From the IMG/VR virus record IMGVR_UViG_3300028883_000015, positions 1 through 46,102 of that record: DNA of 46,102 bases; one strand, written 5' to 3'. The notes beneath the pieces were generated by a model. It saw nothing but the letters and a program-made list of their open reading frames with translations, was not told the DNA's origin and did not search any database. Shown in pieces: positions 1 through 6,811 of this stretch (position 1 is the stretch's first letter; every line of letters starts with the position of its first letter). This DNA is from a virus. Both the position numbers and the translations under genes were made by a program.

Positions 1-127
1 TACGAATATCATTAATTAGAACACTTTTTGGCTTTCTAAGGTATGTAAGCTTTTCTTCCATTTCTTCCTCTCCCCTCTTTATAACTCGTTGTTCCTTCTT
101 TTCTATCATATCAATTCCAAGTTGATA
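1..127. repeat. Terminal overlap, left copy (circular contig)
   Basis: These 127 bases recur exactly at 45976-46102. A gene reads continuously through the join and its frame is kept, so this is the redundant overlap of a circular assembly rather than a biological terminal repeat. A length of exactly 127 is a common assembler k-mer size. The non-redundant genome is therefore 45,975 bp. A true 127-bp direct terminal repeat on a linear virion genome cannot be excluded without reads. Confidence 0.9.
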
Positions 128-226
128 CTTACGAGCAATTTTTTGAAGAGTTGGAATAGTAGCTTTTTCTAGGTTTTTAACCTTACATTCTAATGCAAGC
201 CTGTTATTTTTTACTCTAATTTTCAT
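1..226 (-). CDS. N-terminal part of the 212-aa protein that crosses the contig join
   Basis: The minus-strand reading frame starts at ATG 226 and begins MKIRVKNNRLALECK. It stays open to base 1 and continues at 45975 down to the stop at 45566, giving 212 aa in all. An internal Met at 109 (the same base as 46084) would give a 172-aa protein, but the extra 40 residues look coding and follow an AT-rich leader (TTTTTAATTTATTTAAT) like those of other genes here. The gene lies between TerL and the 72-aa gene in the late operon. It is mainly charged and helical, with a lysine-rich C-terminus. I do not recognise the family. Confidence 0.75.
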   Translation of the reverse strand, partial: MKIRVKNNRLALECKVKNLEKATIPTLQKIARKYQLGIDMIEKKEQRVIKRGEEEMEEKLTYLRKPKSVLINDIR

Positions 227-244
227 ATTAAATAAATTAAAAAT

Positions 245-1636
245 TTAAATACCTGTAATAGGGTTCACGGGCTTCCGCCTTTCTCTCCTAATACCAGTTT
301 CTCCCATAGGGCTATGATATTGAATTACGTAACGTAAAGCATCCATAGCATCATCAAAAATCTTTCTGGGGGCATCCTTTCTTTTATTAGCTAATCTCAT
401 CATCTCATTCGTCTCAATTGCCGCATCATCCATGCCAGTCCAAACATAATTTTCAAACTCTCTTATGGTATTAACACAATGTCGAGCAACATATAACTTA
501 GGCTTATTTGTTATTATATCGTTATTTAATCTCCTTCTAACAGCATTAATTCCTTGGTCAACACTATCCTTACCTTTTAATGTGGGGGTTAAGAAATACC
601 CTTCATTAGCATATTCCATAATAATCTGCTTTCCCTGTGAATCTCCCCACCTTACACGAGGTTGTTTTCTCTTAAGAATAGCTAACCATTTATCTTCAAT
701 AGACTTCATTGCACCAGCATGTTTACTGACTGTCCACATACTCTGATAGTGTTCATCTACAACATAAGCATTATCATGTATATGATCAAAAGTAACAAAT
801 AATCCAGCTGTGGGGTGGGCAGAACCAAAGTCTACTCCCACCTCTAAGTTCCATTTTGGGGATATAAGTTTCATAAGTTTGTCGTCATCTATAATATGTA
901 TATCCCTACTAAATTCTGGATACACTAATCCACTTCTCTTCTTAAATTCTGCCTCATACTCCTGTGAAAATAAATCATCTCCAATATCCCGCCTAGCGGA
1001 TTCTAACTCTTTGTTTGTCATAACAGGATTTGTTTTAGAAGGCATTCTCCAAGCCTCCCAGTCTGGATTTGTTTTAGAATCGGCCTTTTCAAATAATTCG
1101 TAGAAGTGATTATATCCACGAGGAGTAGAAATAAATATTGCCCACCCATGCCTATCTGACAAGGCTGGCCTAATTATCTCCTCCCATATAGGATAGCTTC
1201 CATAAGTAGGAGTAGCGTATTCGTCTAACACCACTCCATCCAAACCAACACCTAAAAGATTATCTGGTCTTTCAACCCCTTTTAATTCAACTACTGATCC
1301 ATTCCATGTTAATTCTATAGATAAGTTTGTTTCGTTGATTTTAATCCTTTTTTGGTACTCTTTAGGAAACATCTTTAACCGAGAAAGTAAAAATTTCCAT
1401 GCAATAGTTTTAGCCTGTCTAAAAGTAGGTCCTATATACCAATAAGTATGGTTACTATTTGCAAAAGCATGTTCTAATAAGGTATTTACAGCCATGACGG
1501 TTTTTCCCCACCTTCTACCACAACATACCACTTTATACCTAGCATTACTCTGTAACACTTTTTTCTGACCAGTATGAGGCTCATTATATGTCTTTCCTCT
1601 GATGGTAAAATTGTAAAAAGATATGTCTTTAGCCAT
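245..1636 (-). CDS. terL: Terminase large subunit
   Basis: This is the 463-aa ATPase-nuclease that pumps DNA into the prohead and cuts it. The N-terminal ATPase shows a Walker A motif at residues 40-46 (GRRWGKT), Walker B with the catalytic Glu at 135-139 (VVLDE) and the coupling motif STPRG at 170-174. The C-terminal RNase H-like nuclease shows acidic metal ligands at D269 (GVDFG), D332 (WGDS) and D428/D429/D432 (FDDAMDAL). The ATG overlaps the end of the small subunit gene by 8 bp and has a good Shine-Dalgarno (GAGGAG about 9 nt upstream), so the two are translationally coupled. The 212-aa late gene and then the portal follow. Full length for the family. Confidence 0.97.
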   Translation of the reverse strand: MAKDISFYNFTIRGKTYNEPHTGQKKVLQSNARYKVVCCGRRWGKTVMAVNTLLEHAFANSNHTYWYIGPTFRQAKTIAWKFLLSRLKMFPKEYQKRIKINETNLSIELTWNGSVVELKGVERPDNLLGVGLDGVVLDEYATPTYGSYPIWEEIIRPALSDRHGWAIFISTPRGYNHFYELFEKADSKTNPDWEAWRMPSKTNPVMTNKELESARRDIGDDLFSQEYEAEFKKRSGLVYPEFSRDIHIIDDDKLMKLISPKWNLEVGVDFGSAHPTAGLFVTFDHIHDNAYVVDEHYQSMWTVSKHAGAMKSIEDKWLAILKRKQPRVRWGDSQGKQIIMEYANEGYFLTPTLKGKDSVDQGINAVRRRLNNDIITNKPKLYVARHCVNTIREFENYVWTGMDDAAIETNEMMRLANKRKDAPRKIFDDAMDALRYVIQYHSPMGETGIRRERRKPVNPITGI

Positions 1637-2150
1637 CTTTCTTCTCCTCTATACTAACATTACTCCCTGGAACTAAATTAATGGCAACTGGAGAATCAGT
1701 TTCTCCCACCATCTTGTCGATAAAACTCAATTTGGAAATATGCTGCATCCATTGCAACTGTAATTGTTTAACCTTTATCTTATCATTAGTGGTCTTAGCA
1801 CCTCCATACATATCCTCACATTCTCGAACTACCGACCAAGCTTTAGCTATTTGTACTGCTCTCTGTGTCTTCGCATACTCAATAATATCCTGACTATCAT
1901 CTAACCATCTCTCTTTTATAGAATCACGAACGGAAGTAATAGTCCTGATATTATATCTATTTAATCCTAACCATTTTCTGATCTCATACGCATCCAGTAA
2001 TCCCAAAGTCATAGCAGCTTCAATCAGATTGACTACTGTTTTATCACGTTCTTTCTTAGGAAGTTCCTTTAATAATTCAGCCCTCACAGGGGCTTCTACT
2101 GCCAATAACGGCTTTGTTTCATTCTTAACAGGTTCCAATTTCTTGTCCAT
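1629..2150 (-). CDS. terS: Probable terminase small subunit
   Basis: The protein is 173 aa from Met at 2150 (MDKKLEPVKNETKPLL). The frame is open to an ATG at 2195, but a TTGACA-17-TATACT promoter lies inside those extra 15 codons and its -10 box ends 7 nt before ATG 2150. The upstream start would therefore not be on the transcript, and the 2150 start would give a nearly leaderless mRNA. The middle (EAAMTLGLLDAYEIRKWLG) reads as a helix-turn-helix, and the C-terminal half is helical. Identity rests on the position directly upstream of and overlapping TerL, the size, and the HTH. The motif evidence is modest. Confidence 0.65.
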   Translation of the reverse strand: MDKKLEPVKNETKPLLAVEAPVRAELLKELPKKERDKTVVNLIEAAMTLGLLDAYEIRKWLGLNRYNIRTITSVRDSIKERWLDDSQDIIEYAKTQRAVQIAKAWSVVRECEDMYGGAKTTNDKIKVKQLQLQWMQHISKLSFIDKMVGETDSPVAINLVPGSNVSIEEKKDG

Positions 2151-2156
2151 GTTTGT

Positions 2157-2185
2157 AGTATAGTATATTCCTATAGGTTTGTCAA
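2157..2185 (-). promoter_or_regulatory. Late promoter for the terminase genes
   Basis: On the minus strand TTGACA (2185-2180) is followed by a 17-nt spacer containing CCTATAGGA and then TATACT (2162-2157). The A of the terS ATG is 7 nt downstream of the -10 box, so the expected transcription start is at or one base before the start codon. Confidence 0.75.
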
Positions 2186-2225
2186 GGGTTGACATTTAAT
2201 CTTATAAATGATATAAATTATTCAT

Positions 2226-2278
2226 GGACTGGGTCTGTTAGTACCCCAACTGAACGATCATACGTTTTTACCCAGTCC
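2226..2278. terminator. Inverted repeat between terS and RNA A
   Basis: A perfect 9-bp inverted repeat (GGACTGGGT at 2226-2234, ACCCAGTCC at 2270-2278) encloses 35 nt. On the plus strand it is followed by AACCTC and six T. That fits a plus-strand terminator or insulator between the divergent terS and RNA A transcripts, although the loop is long for a classical intrinsic terminator. GGACTGGGT also occurs at 3453. Confidence 0.45.
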
Positions 2279-2299
2279 AACCTCTTTTTTAGAAATTTC

Positions 2300-2328
2300 T
2301 TGACTTTTGAAAATTTTTAGGCTATGAT
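2300..2328 (+). promoter_or_regulatory. Promoter of structured RNA A
   Basis: TTGACT (2300-2305), a 17-nt spacer and TATGAT (2323-2328) form a good sigma-70 promoter. Transcription should begin near 2335, exactly where the gene-free structured region starts. Confidence 0.7.
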
Positions 2329-2334
2329 TAGTTT

Positions 2335-2640
2335 AGACATTCCTAGTCGAGAGACGATATTATGATCTTTAACAGGTTGGGGTTTAAATCTCTGAGACCT
2401 TAAAATCAGAGAGCTAACAGGCTGGCCTCCTGCAGGTCTAAACAGCAGGGTATACCGGTGTGTGAGAACTACAAAGATGTGCGAGGATATAGGTTACGTA
2501 TTATGCCTACCTCCCTCTCTGGCCAAACGGACAGTTTTGGGATAGATAATTGACTTAGCAGTCAGAGTTTAAAACTGAATCACTGCGATAGGGGTACTTA
2601 TAGGGCTACAAGTGCCCGGTGTTATAACAGAACATTAAAA
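2335..2640 (+). ncRNA. Structured noncoding RNA A (about 300 nt)
   Basis: There is no credible gene here, and the composition is less AT-rich than its surroundings. Strong local helices can be read: TCTCTGA/TCAGAGA (2389-2395 with 2406-2412), CCTGC/GCAGG (2429-2433 with 2445-2449), a bulged GAGG..TAGG/CCTA-CCTC helix (2483-2493 with 2506-2513) and GGGTACTT/AAGTGCCC (2592-2599 with 2620-2627). A dedicated promoter lies directly upstream. No intrinsic terminator follows, so the RNA runs into the 113-aa gene and could be a free RNA, a processed RNA or a long cis-acting leader. It resembles no RNA class I can name with certainty. Confidence 0.6.
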
Positions 2641-2654
2641 TATGTCAAGAGGAA

Positions 2655-2996
2655 ATGTTACCTGAAAGTATAAGGAAACAATTAAAGGAAGGAGATTCTC
2701 TAGAGGACATATTAAAAATTACCCAAAAATATTACAAATCGAACGGTTTTATCAAGAAGCCTACTTTTGGTTGGGTAAAGGAAAATAGAATCAACGAGTT
2801 AATAGAACAAGGATTTATCATAGAAACTGAGGACAGTCTGTCATATACAAACAAGACTATAACAATGTCGTCTCCAGGTATGGTGATTAAATATCTCCAA
2901 GGGACGAGAGACTTTTTTATTAAAAGAGAAATACCAACAGAAGAAGTACAATCAGATCCAAAAAGTGTTGCTATACAAGAACTATCCTTACTATAG
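2655..2996 (+). CDS. Hypothetical 113-aa protein downstream of RNA A
   Basis: The gene starts at ATG 2655, preceded by AAGAGGAA. It encodes a soluble, charged protein (MLPESIRKQLKEGDSLEDIL) that looks helical in its first half. The stretch WVKENRINELIEQGFIIETED could be part of a winged-helix-like fold, but that is a guess. It is the first gene of the rightward 2.3-5.2 kb operon and lies directly behind structured RNA A, so it may be translated from that transcript. No known family recognised. Confidence 0.7.
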   Translation: MLPESIRKQLKEGDSLEDILKITQKYYKSNGFIKKPTFGWVKENRINELIEQGFIIETEDSLSYTNKTITMSSPGMVIKYLQGTRDFFIKREIPTEEVQSDPKSVAIQELSLL

Positions 2997-3059
2997 GGCA
3001 TTGAAGTCAATAACTCTTTGTGCTATATTACAACATACTTAAATTATATATTATATTTC

Positions 3060-3419
3060 ATGAAGATAAATAACAAGTTTGAGATTGGAGCACAAGTGTA
3101 TTATCCTGCGGCTGATTTGTCTATGCCTCAACTTATAGAAAGTAAGATCAGAGGGGTTATGTATATTCCACTAGAAGATGGAGATCCAGAAGACATAGGG
3201 GAAATCTTTTATGTGACTGAACATACTTATCGAATCAAAGAATCAGATGTATGTAAAACTAAAGGTACTGCAAAAAAGAAGTTACTTAAATTTATAACGG
3301 AACACAGGAAAAATCTTAATGGTCAAATAGATGCTGTGTATGACAAATTAAAAGGAACCAAACCGAACGATCTAATTCAAAAAGCCCCATTAGATGAAGA
3401 GGAAGACACTGAAGAATAA
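3060..3419 (+). CDS. Hypothetical phage protein (119 aa)
   Basis: The ATG at 3060 is chosen over an upstream TTG (3018) because it follows the AT-rich leader seen before many genes here (CTTAAATTATATATTATATTTC). The N-terminal half (FEIGAQVYYP..KIRGVMYIP) is beta-rich. It resembles the pattern of small phage proteins that begin with an 'F.IGD.VY' barrel and then have a Tyr- or Glu-rich strand and a TK(G)xA helix. The C-terminus is highly acidic (EEEDTEE). The function is unknown; a small DNA- or RNA-associated regulator would fit the shape but is not shown. Confidence 0.7.
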   Translation: MKINNKFEIGAQVYYPAADLSMPQLIESKIRGVMYIPLEDGDPEDIGEIFYVTEHTYRIKESDVCKTKGTAKKKLLKFITEHRKNLNGQIDAVYDKLKGTKPNDLIQKAPLDEEEDTEE

Positions 3420-3564
3420 ATATAAAAAAGGATCTAAATCTTTAGAGATTTTTGAGGACTGGGTGATATGTTCTAATAGCAATATGGGATGGAAGAGATG
3501 TCCTATAAAAACACCCACGATATTAATCGAATGTATAGAAAGATGGTGGAAGAAGGAGGCTTAG
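3394..3564 (+). CDS. Small 56-aa basic protein
   Basis: The frame from ATG 3394 overlaps the end of the preceding gene by 26 nt in another frame. It reads MKRKTLKNKYKKGSKSLEIF and ends IECIERWWKKEA just before the terminator at 3556. It is rich in Lys and Trp with two Cys. No clear Shine-Dalgarno is visible. It is supported by filling the gap exactly up to the terminator hairpin, which overlaps its last codons. Function unknown. Confidence 0.5.
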   Translation: MKRKTLKNKYKKGSKSLEIFEDWVICSNSNMGWKRCPIKTPTILIECIERWWKKEA

Positions 3565-3576
3565 GGCCTCTTTTTT
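3556..3576 (+). terminator. Rho-independent terminator
   Basis: Stem GAGGC/GCCTC (3556-3560 with 3566-3570), loop TTAGG, then TTTTTT (3571-3576). It closes the first rightward transcript; a new promoter begins 14 nt later. Confidence 0.8.
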
Positions 3577-3589
3577 CTTGTCGTTTTAT

Positions 3590-3618
3590 TTGAAATTTTA
3601 TGGCCTATAGAGTATAAT
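3590..3618 (+). promoter_or_regulatory. Sigma-70 promoter for the phosphoesterase operon
   Basis: TTGAAA (3590-3595), a 17-nt spacer and a perfect TATAAT (3613-3618). Predicted start near 3625, 20 nt before the first ATG at 3646. Confidence 0.85.
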
Positions 3619-3645
3619 GGAGTAGATAAATAACCATACAACTCT

Positions 3646-3915
3646 ATGACCACAGAGATTGAAATGGTGCGATGTAGAAATAAAAACGATATTCTGAAAC
3701 AAGAAATAGAGGGTCTTAAAATAGACTTAGACATTTCTCAAAATTCTAATAGAATGGGGTTGGAGGACAGAAGGAGATTATTAAAAGAGAAAAAGGTTTT
3801 GGAAGAGAGGGTTTTGAAGTTATCGAAGGAAAATTTAGAATTGAAGAATAAAGAAGAGCCAGAAAAGGAAACTATAATAGACATTCTACATAAGATAATA
3901 ACCAAAAAGAAATGA
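3646..3915 (+). CDS. Coiled-coil protein (89 aa)
   Basis: Heptad-like leucines and charged residues run from about residue 10 to 70 (EIEGLKIDLDISQNS, KKVLEERVLKLSKENLELK), predicting a long coiled coil, followed by a short helix IIDILHKIITKKK. It is the first gene after the 3590 promoter and overlaps the next gene by 4 nt (ATGA), so the two are coupled. Probably an oligomeric or adaptor protein; no family recognised. Confidence 0.75.
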   Translation: MTTEIEMVRCRNKNDILKQEIEGLKIDLDISQNSNRMGLEDRRRLLKEKKVLEERVLKLSKENLELKNKEEPEKETIIDILHKIITKKK

Positions 3916-4148
3916 AAAAGAAAGAACCAGTAATAGACATAATCATGAGATTGTTTGACAAATATCCCCACTTAGCAAAGGAAGAAAATATGAATGATTT
4001 AGTTTGGTGTATATGGGTAGAGAGGGGAGAAATAGACGGTTATAAAATCTCCCACCACGACATGAGTGCAGCAACCAAAATCACTACGATAGCAAGAGAA
4101 AGAAGAAGAGCATTTGATTTACATCCACCATACAAGGTGGTTAATTAA
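3912..4148 (+). CDS. Small helical protein, possible HTH (78 aa)
   Basis: The ATG overlaps the preceding stop (ATGA). The sequence KEENMNDLVWCIWVERGEID followed by AATKITTIARERRRAF resembles short phage proteins with a helical DNA-binding bundle that ends in a run of Arg and a 'HPPYK' tail. It lies directly upstream of the metallophosphoesterase gene. A DNA-related role is plausible but inferred only from pattern. Confidence 0.7.
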   Translation: MKKKEPVIDIIMRLFDKYPHLAKEENMNDLVWCIWVERGEIDGYKISHHDMSAATKITTIARERRRAFDLHPPYKVVN

Positions 4149-4165
4149 TTTTTAATAATATATAC

Positions 4166-5209
4166 ATGAGACAACAACCAGCAGAAGATAACGGACTAGT
4201 GATAAACGCAGAAGGGGACTATAAGAGCAGGGAGGAGATTATTTATGATTCTATGGAGAAAGGGGAACCAATCTATACAGGGAAAGTTATAGAAAATATT
4301 TCCTTTGACGATATGGTAGAAGAATTCACTAGACGGAGGGATGCTAGGTTAGAATTTGAGGGTATTCCCGATAATATAGAAATAATTATGCCTACTGACA
4401 GACCGACAGTCTTTTGTTTAATGGGAGACCAACATGCTTCAGCGACATATCTCAACTACGAAATGCTCAGGGATCATGTGAATATGGTCTCATCCCATCC
4501 TTTAGTTTATAGTGTAATGGGAGGGGATTTAATAGACGGGGCTGCTTTTAATCCAGCACAAGACGACAAGTTAGGTTCATTTAGAGAGGAAGCTTTGTTT
4601 GCACGAAAGATGTTAGATAAAATGGGAGGAGAAAGTATATTATTGGCATGCCAAGGAGATCATGATATGTGGGCAGAAAAGAGTGGTATTACTATGTATC
4701 AAAACTTCGTAGAACGATATAATACCCCAATGGTAAGAGGTGCTAGTAGAGCTACTATAGGATGGAAGGATGGTGTTGAGTATAAGTTTGTATTTGCACA
4801 TAAGTTACCTGGTCATAGTATATACAATAAGACACATCCCCAAAATAGGGAAAGTAAGTTTGGTATTCAAGGAGCAGATATATATGTTGGTTGGCACAAT
4901 CATCAGAAGGGTTTGTCTCAACAGGTTGCTAAACAAGCAGATGGGAATGACATATTACAGACATTTGCAGCACCAGGGGCTTACAAATATTCCGATAGTT
5001 ATTCTCGTAAACAAGGATATAGTCAACAAAGTGAAAAAGAATTAGGAGCTATTTGGTTGGTATTGCACCCTTATGAGAAGAGAGTAGAAGCCTATTGGGA
5101 AATGCAGAGTGCTATTGAAAGAGTAACACCATATTTAACTGGAAAATTGAAATCAGTAAAACCACCCGAAAAAGAAGAACTGTTAAATGAATTAGCACAG
5201 TCTAGCTAA
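4166..5209 (+). CDS. Metallophosphoesterase (calcineurin-like)
   Basis: The 347-aa protein carries the calcineurin-like phosphoesterase motif series: GDQH at residues 87-90, GGDLID at 119-124, GDHD at 164-167, a lone metal His at H212 and GWHNH at 242-246. Residues 1-75 are an extra N-terminal region without motifs. The family hydrolyses phosphomono- or diesters with two metals; phage members act on nucleic acid ends, nucleotides or protein phosphates, and the substrate cannot be told here. The gene has the AT-rich leader TTAATTAATTTTTAATAAT. It ends convergently with the 344-aa minus-strand gene; the two stops overlap by 8 bp. Confidence 0.9.
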   Translation: MRQQPAEDNGLVINAEGDYKSREEIIYDSMEKGEPIYTGKVIENISFDDMVEEFTRRRDARLEFEGIPDNIEIIMPTDRPTVFCLMGDQHASATYLNYEMLRDHVNMVSSHPLVYSVMGGDLIDGAAFNPAQDDKLGSFREEALFARKMLDKMGGESILLACQGDHDMWAEKSGITMYQNFVERYNTPMVRGASRATIGWKDGVEYKFVFAHKLPGHSIYNKTHPQNRESKFGIQGADIYVGWHNHQKGLSQQVAKQADGNDILQTFAAPGAYKYSDSYSRKQGYSQQSEKELGAIWLVLHPYEKRVEAYWEMQSAIERVTPYLTGKLKSVKPPEKEELLNELAQSS

Positions 5210-6236
5210 TATTTCTAAAGGCTGGTAATGCGTACTTGGTGCCGATGGTTGGGGTGTCTGTATAATATACCTTTACCTCTATTTTACTTATAGTCCTTGC
5301 AGAAATTCCTGGCCCACCTAATATTATGCCTTCATAATCTCCATCTTCATATATAAGGGTAGCAATATAATCTCCGAGAAATGAGGGTGGACCATCAGGG
5401 TATGAATAGGTCAAAAACTCAAGACCTGCGACTGCATTCCATGACCAACCAGTAGTGGGCACATCTAATATAACATAATCGCTCCAGTTAGTACCATCAT
5501 GGATTCTTGCTCTTACCTCTGTTATATCTCCACCGCCAGAGGCATTAGTCCCGTCAAGACGTAGATTATTTGCGAATCCCTCCCCAAAACTAGTACCTGT
5601 AGCAGTAGCAACTGTCGATGTCGAACCGTCTATCAGATTGCTTTCATTATTCCACGAACTGCTAAAATCTGTTGGGCCACCATCAGAAGCGTCTGCATAA
5701 AATATAGAAGAACTTGGTTCTGTGTAATATACTTTGATTTGTATATTATCCACATAATTATTAATACCTAAACCATCTGAAACACATGTAATACTAAATA
5801 TTACTCCGAAGTCAGAATCGTTGATATCGGTATATGACCAAGATTCTCCCCATGTATCCGTAGAACTTCCGTAACTAACATATGTACCATCATTCTCAGG
5901 CCAACTATCAGAGTTTGCCCTATTAGTCGTACTAAAAGAGCCATCCGATTTTACAAGAGAAACCCTTAGGTCCTCGGGATAATTATCATTATCAATTCCC
6001 CATGCGAACTTCTCAAATTGAACCTCAATTCCTATAATAGTTGCTGCACTTGAAATATTAAAGCCAAAGTTAGTAGCTTTTAGGTATTGAGTTGTTGTAG
6101 AACCTGCATCCGAATATATACAATAAGCATAATTTCCATTATTAGAGAACGCATTAGATGGATTTGTCCATGCAAGAGAACCATCCGTAGAATCATTTAC
6201 TACCGTTCCTGGATTCGTCCAACCTGTGTTACTCAT
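5202..6236 (-). CDS. Two-domain beta-sandwich protein, probable surface or tail protein
   Basis: The 344-aa protein is rich in Ser, Thr, Asn, Gly and aromatic residues. Two related beta-rich modules can be seen. Residues about 1-172 begin WTNPGTVVNDSTDG and end IQIKVYYTEPS; residues about 173-334 begin FYADASDGGPTD and end IEVKVYYTDTP. Both modules end in the same I.(I/V)KVYYT strand, which suggests an internal duplication. The composition is typical of phage fibre or carbohydrate-binding proteins. It lies downstream of the tRNA cluster, far from the other virion genes, and has its own weak promoter (TTTACT-17-TAAAAT). Confidence 0.75.
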   Translation of the reverse strand: MSNTGWTNPGTVVNDSTDGSLAWTNPSNAFSNNGNYAYCIYSDAGSTTTQYLKATNFGFNISSAATIIGIEVQFEKFAWGIDNDNYPEDLRVSLVKSDGSFSTTNRANSDSWPENDGTYVSYGSSTDTWGESWSYTDINDSDFGVIFSITCVSDGLGINNYVDNIQIKVYYTEPSSSIFYADASDGGPTDFSSSWNNESNLIDGSTSTVATATGTSFGEGFANNLRLDGTNASGGGDITEVRARIHDGTNWSDYVILDVPTTGWSWNAVAGLEFLTYSYPDGPPSFLGDYIATLIYEDGDYEGIILGGPGISARTISKIEVKVYYTDTPTIGTKYALPAFRNIS

Positions 6237-6270
6237 CTAAGTATTAACCAAATTAATATTACACTACTAT

Positions 6271-6299
6271 ATTTTACTATAAGATATTAAAAAAGTAAA
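6271..6299 (-). promoter_or_regulatory. Possible promoter for the 344-aa gene
   Basis: On the minus strand TTTACT (6299-6294), a 17-nt spacer and TAAAAT (6276-6271) lie between tRNA-Tyr and the ATG at 6236. Weaker than the other promoters in this genome. Confidence 0.4.
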
Positions 6300-6382
6300 T
6301 GCAAGGGGCAGGATTCGAACCTGCGTAGACCGCAGTCAACGGATTTACAGTCCGTCCTCGTTGGCCGCTTGAGTACCCTTGC
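6300..6382 (-). tRNA. tRNA-Tyr (GTA)
   Basis: Acceptor GCAAGGG/CCCTTGC, anticodon loop CTGTAAA with anticodon GTA, a long variable arm as expected for a bacterial tRNA-Tyr, T-loop GTTCGAATC and discriminator A. CCA is not encoded (TTTAC follows). Last of five tRNAs in the leftward cluster. Confidence 0.93.
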
Positions 6383-6383
6383 G

Positions 6384-6459
6384 TGGTGCTTACTCTTGGG
6401 ATTGAACCAAGTACCTTTCGGGCTTCAGCCAAACGCTCTACCAATTGAGCTAAGTAAGC
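6384..6459 (-). tRNA. tRNA-Phe (GAA)
   Basis: Acceptor GCTTACT/AGTAAGC, D-arm GCTCAATTGGTAGAGC, anticodon loop CTGAAGC (anticodon GAA), T-loop TTCAATC, discriminator A and an encoded CCA. The anticodon stem contains one T-G pair. Confidence 0.92.
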
Positions 6460-6534
6460 TGGTGCGGAAGGACGGAATCGAACCCTCAACTACTCTTTGG
6501 AAGAGAGTCATTTTACCATTGAAACTACTTCCGC
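6460..6534 (-). tRNA. tRNA-Gly (TCC)
   Basis: Acceptor GCGGAAG/CTTCCGC, anticodon stem ACTCT/AGAGT with loop CTTCCAA (anticodon TCC), T-loop TTCGATT, discriminator A and an encoded CCA. It directly abuts tRNA-Phe. Confidence 0.93.
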
Positions 6535-6538
6535 CGAC

Positions 6539-6610
6539 TGGACCCATTGAGACTTGAACTCAAAACTCCTCAGTGCAAGTGAGGTGGTTTACCAGTTAGC
6601 CTATGAGCCC
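6539..6610 (-). tRNA. tRNA-Ala (TGC)
   Basis: Acceptor GGGCTCA/TGGGTCC with two G-T pairs, anticodon stem CCTCA/TGAGG with loop CTTGCAC (anticodon TGC), T-loop TTCAAGT. CCA is not encoded. The G3-U70 pair, the identity element for alanine, is present. Confidence 0.9.
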
Positions 6611-6612
6611 AA

Positions 6613-6686
6613 AGCTGCAGCCAAGAATCGAACTTGGGACCTACATATTACAAGTATGTTGCTACTACCAACTGAGCTACTGCAGC
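6613..6686 (-). tRNA. tRNA-Thr (TGT)
   Basis: Acceptor GCTGCAG/CTGCAGC, D-arm GCTCAGTTGGTAGTAGC, anticodon stem ACATA/TATGT with loop CTTGTAA (anticodon TGT), T-loop TTCGATT, discriminator T. It is the first tRNA of the cluster; its first base is the last base of the stop codon of the 41-aa gene upstream. Confidence 0.9.
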
Positions 6687-6811
6687 TAAAGTTGAAAAAA
6701 GAGCCACAGGAAAAATGCAGCTAGTGTGGCCACTATTTCCTTTAAAAATGCTACACAAAATATAACAGTAAAGAACAACATTGTCAACAGAATAATATAT
6801 TTCTTTTTCAT
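6686..6811 (-). CDS. 41-aa membrane peptide before the tRNAs
   Basis: ATG 6811 overlaps the stop of the 82-aa gene (ATGA), implying translational coupling. The peptide begins MKKKYIILLTMLFFTVIF and continues hydrophobic to the end (FFLWLFFQL), giving one or two transmembrane segments after a KKK start. The stop TAG ends exactly on the first base of tRNA-Thr. The tRNA promoter and a terminator-like hairpin lie inside the frame, so part of the composition may be set by those signals, and the gene call is only moderately safe. Confidence 0.5.
   Translation of the reverse strand: MKKKYIILLTMLFFTVIFCVAFLKEIVATLAAFFLWLFFQL
6695..6730 (-). terminator. Terminator-like hairpin upstream of the tRNAs
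   Basis: On the minus strand GCCACA (6730-6725) pairs with TGTGGC (6708-6703) across a 16-nt loop and is followed by CTCTTTTTTC. It lies between the tRNA promoter and tRNA-Thr, so it would attenuate the tRNA transcript if active. Confidence 0.45.
6759..6787 (-). promoter_or_regulatory. Promoter of the tRNA cluster
   Basis: On the minus strand TTGACA (6787-6782), a 17-nt spacer and TATATT (6764-6759), inside the 41-aa frame and about 70 nt upstream of tRNA-Thr. Confidence 0.7.

Noticed and set aside
1-127. Biological long terminal repeat
   Set aside because: The copies have the exact size of a common assembly k-mer and a gene reads through the join; circular overlap is the simpler explanation.
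3018-3059. TTG start extending the 119-aa protein by 14 residues
   Set aside because: The AT-rich leader typical of this genome lies directly before ATG 3060, and the added residues are hydrophobic translation of AT-rich noncoding DNA.
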